Source: JALHRI01 sp044351685
Lineage (GTDB): Bacteria; Pseudomonadota; Alphaproteobacteria; Rickettsiales; UBA3002
Length of the DNA stretch: 5,731 nucleotides
Assembly (NCBI GenBank): GCA_044351685.1
Contig: JBILFK010000103.1
Coordinates: 1-5,731 of the forward strand
Direction: 5' to 3'
How positions within the stretch are numbered: position 1 is the stretch's first letter; each line of letters starts with the position of its first letter. Positions 5,045-5,731 of the stretch are shown piece by piece. A program made the translations under genes and the position numbers. The notes under the pieces were generated by a model. It was not told the DNA's origin and did not search any database. It saw only the letters and a program-made list of their open reading frames with translations.

Positions 5045-5731
5045 CTATGTTGCAAGCGATTGTTTTATAGCGCTAATTGCGGACTCCAGCTTGTCGCCTT
5101 CCGGCCCACCTGCTTGGGCAAAATCGGGCTTGCCGCCACCACCCTGGCCACCCACCGCCGCCGAGGCGGCGCGCACAAGGGCAGGGGCATCGGCTTTGGT
5201 TTCTTTGCCAACGGCCACGATAATGTTGGCTTTACCCTCAAAATTCGAGGCTACCACCACCACGCTATCGGCATATTTTTGCTGGTAACCTTGCGCAATA
5301 TCGCGCAGCGATTTCGCATCCAGCTCATCGAATAAACGGCTGACAAGTCTCACGCTACCAATCTGCTCAGAGGTGGGTTCGCTGTTGCCGCCACCACCAC
5401 CCATGGCCAGTTTTTTCTTGGCTTCGGTGAGTTCTTTTTCAAGCTTTTTCTTTTCCTCCTGCAGGCTCGATACTTTTTCGGCGACATCTTCGGGCTTAAT
5501 TTTCAAATCCAGCGCGATGGATTTGAGGGTGGCATCTTGCCCGCTAAGGTAAGCAAAGGCACCTGCTTGGGTAATCGCCTCGATACGGCGAACACCGGCA
5601 GCCACGGCGCCTTCGGAAGTGATTTTGAACAGGCCAATATCGCCCGTGTGCGCCACATGTGTGCCGCCGCATAATTCCACTGAAAAATTGCCCGAACCCA
5701 TGCTCAGCACGCGCACTTCATCGCCATATTT
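5045..5731 (-). CDS. alaS: Alanine--tRNA ligase, C-terminal part (5' end beyond the window)
   Basis: Attaches alanine to tRNA-Ala and edits mischarged Ser- or Gly-tRNA-Ala in the cytoplasm. The visible 228 residues run from KYGDEVRVLSMG at the window edge to the stop TAG at 5045-5047. They include CGGTH (21-25 of the visible part), the second half of the zinc-binding site of the editing domain, and GDIGLFKITSEGAVAAGVRRIEA around 30-52, the typical close of that domain. A Lys/Glu-rich coiled-coil helix follows (about 80-108), then a Gly-rich linker (111-115). Last comes the DHHA1-type C-Ala domain with GGQGGGGKPDFAQAGG (194-209). The aminoacylation domain and the HxxxH half of the zinc site lie outside the window. 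The frame is open to the edge, so no start is present here; an internal GTG at 5716 is simply Val6 of the visible part. It is upstream of the oxidase on the same strand. Confidence 0.97.
   Translation of the reverse strand, partial: KYGDEVRVLSMGSGNFSVELCGGTHVAHTGDIGLFKITSEGAVAAGVRRIEAITQAGAFAYLSGQDATLKSIALDLKIKPEDVAEKVSSLQEEKKKLEKELTEAKKKLAMGGGGGNSEPTSEQIGSVRLVSRLFDELDAKSLRDIAQGYQQKYADSVVVVASNFEGKANIIVAVGKETKADAPALVRAASAAVGGQGGGGKPDFAQAGGPEGDKLESAISAIKQSLAT

Overview
The window most likely comes from an alphaproteobacterium. The isocitrate dehydrogenase is the long Rickettsia/Thermus type with a C-terminal extension. It lies just beyond alaS, and from memory alaS and icd are common neighbours (often with recA) in Alphaproteobacteria. 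The genes have intermediate GC and the one large intergenic gap is strongly AT-rich. I cannot place the organism below class from this sequence.

Layout, left to right. (1) 40-843, + strand: an RluA-family RNA pseudouridine synthase without an S4 domain. (2) 803-1705, - strand: an unrecognised 300-residue protein whose 3' end overlaps the first gene tail to tail by 41 bp. (3) 1706-1938: an AT-rich gap holding the likely promoter of the unknown gene, several short repeats, a 20-bp inverted repeat and a weak terminator candidate for icd. (4) 1939-3411, - strand: isocitrate dehydrogenase, probably NAD-dependent; a good ribosome binding site places its start 33 bp inside the longest reading frame. 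(5) 3412-3561: the icd leader, with an imperfect hairpin. (6) 3670-4986, - strand: an FAD-dependent amine oxidase-type oxidoreductase, cut off by an in-frame TAG. The missing conserved C-terminal flavin-binding segment follows directly in the same frame (3565-3669). (7) 5045-5731, - strand: the C-terminal part of alanyl-tRNA synthetase, running off the right edge.

The three right-hand genes point the same way, in transcription order alaS, amine oxidase, icd. alaS and the oxidase are 58 bp apart with no clear terminator between them and may share a transcript. icd has its own 150-bp leader. The genes are mostly core metabolism and translation. I see no mobile element, CRISPR array, tRNA, rRNA or defence-type cassette. 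The most noteworthy observation is the amber codon inside the amine oxidase; next come the unrecognised gene with its repeat-containing upstream region and the predicted NAD specificity of the IDH.
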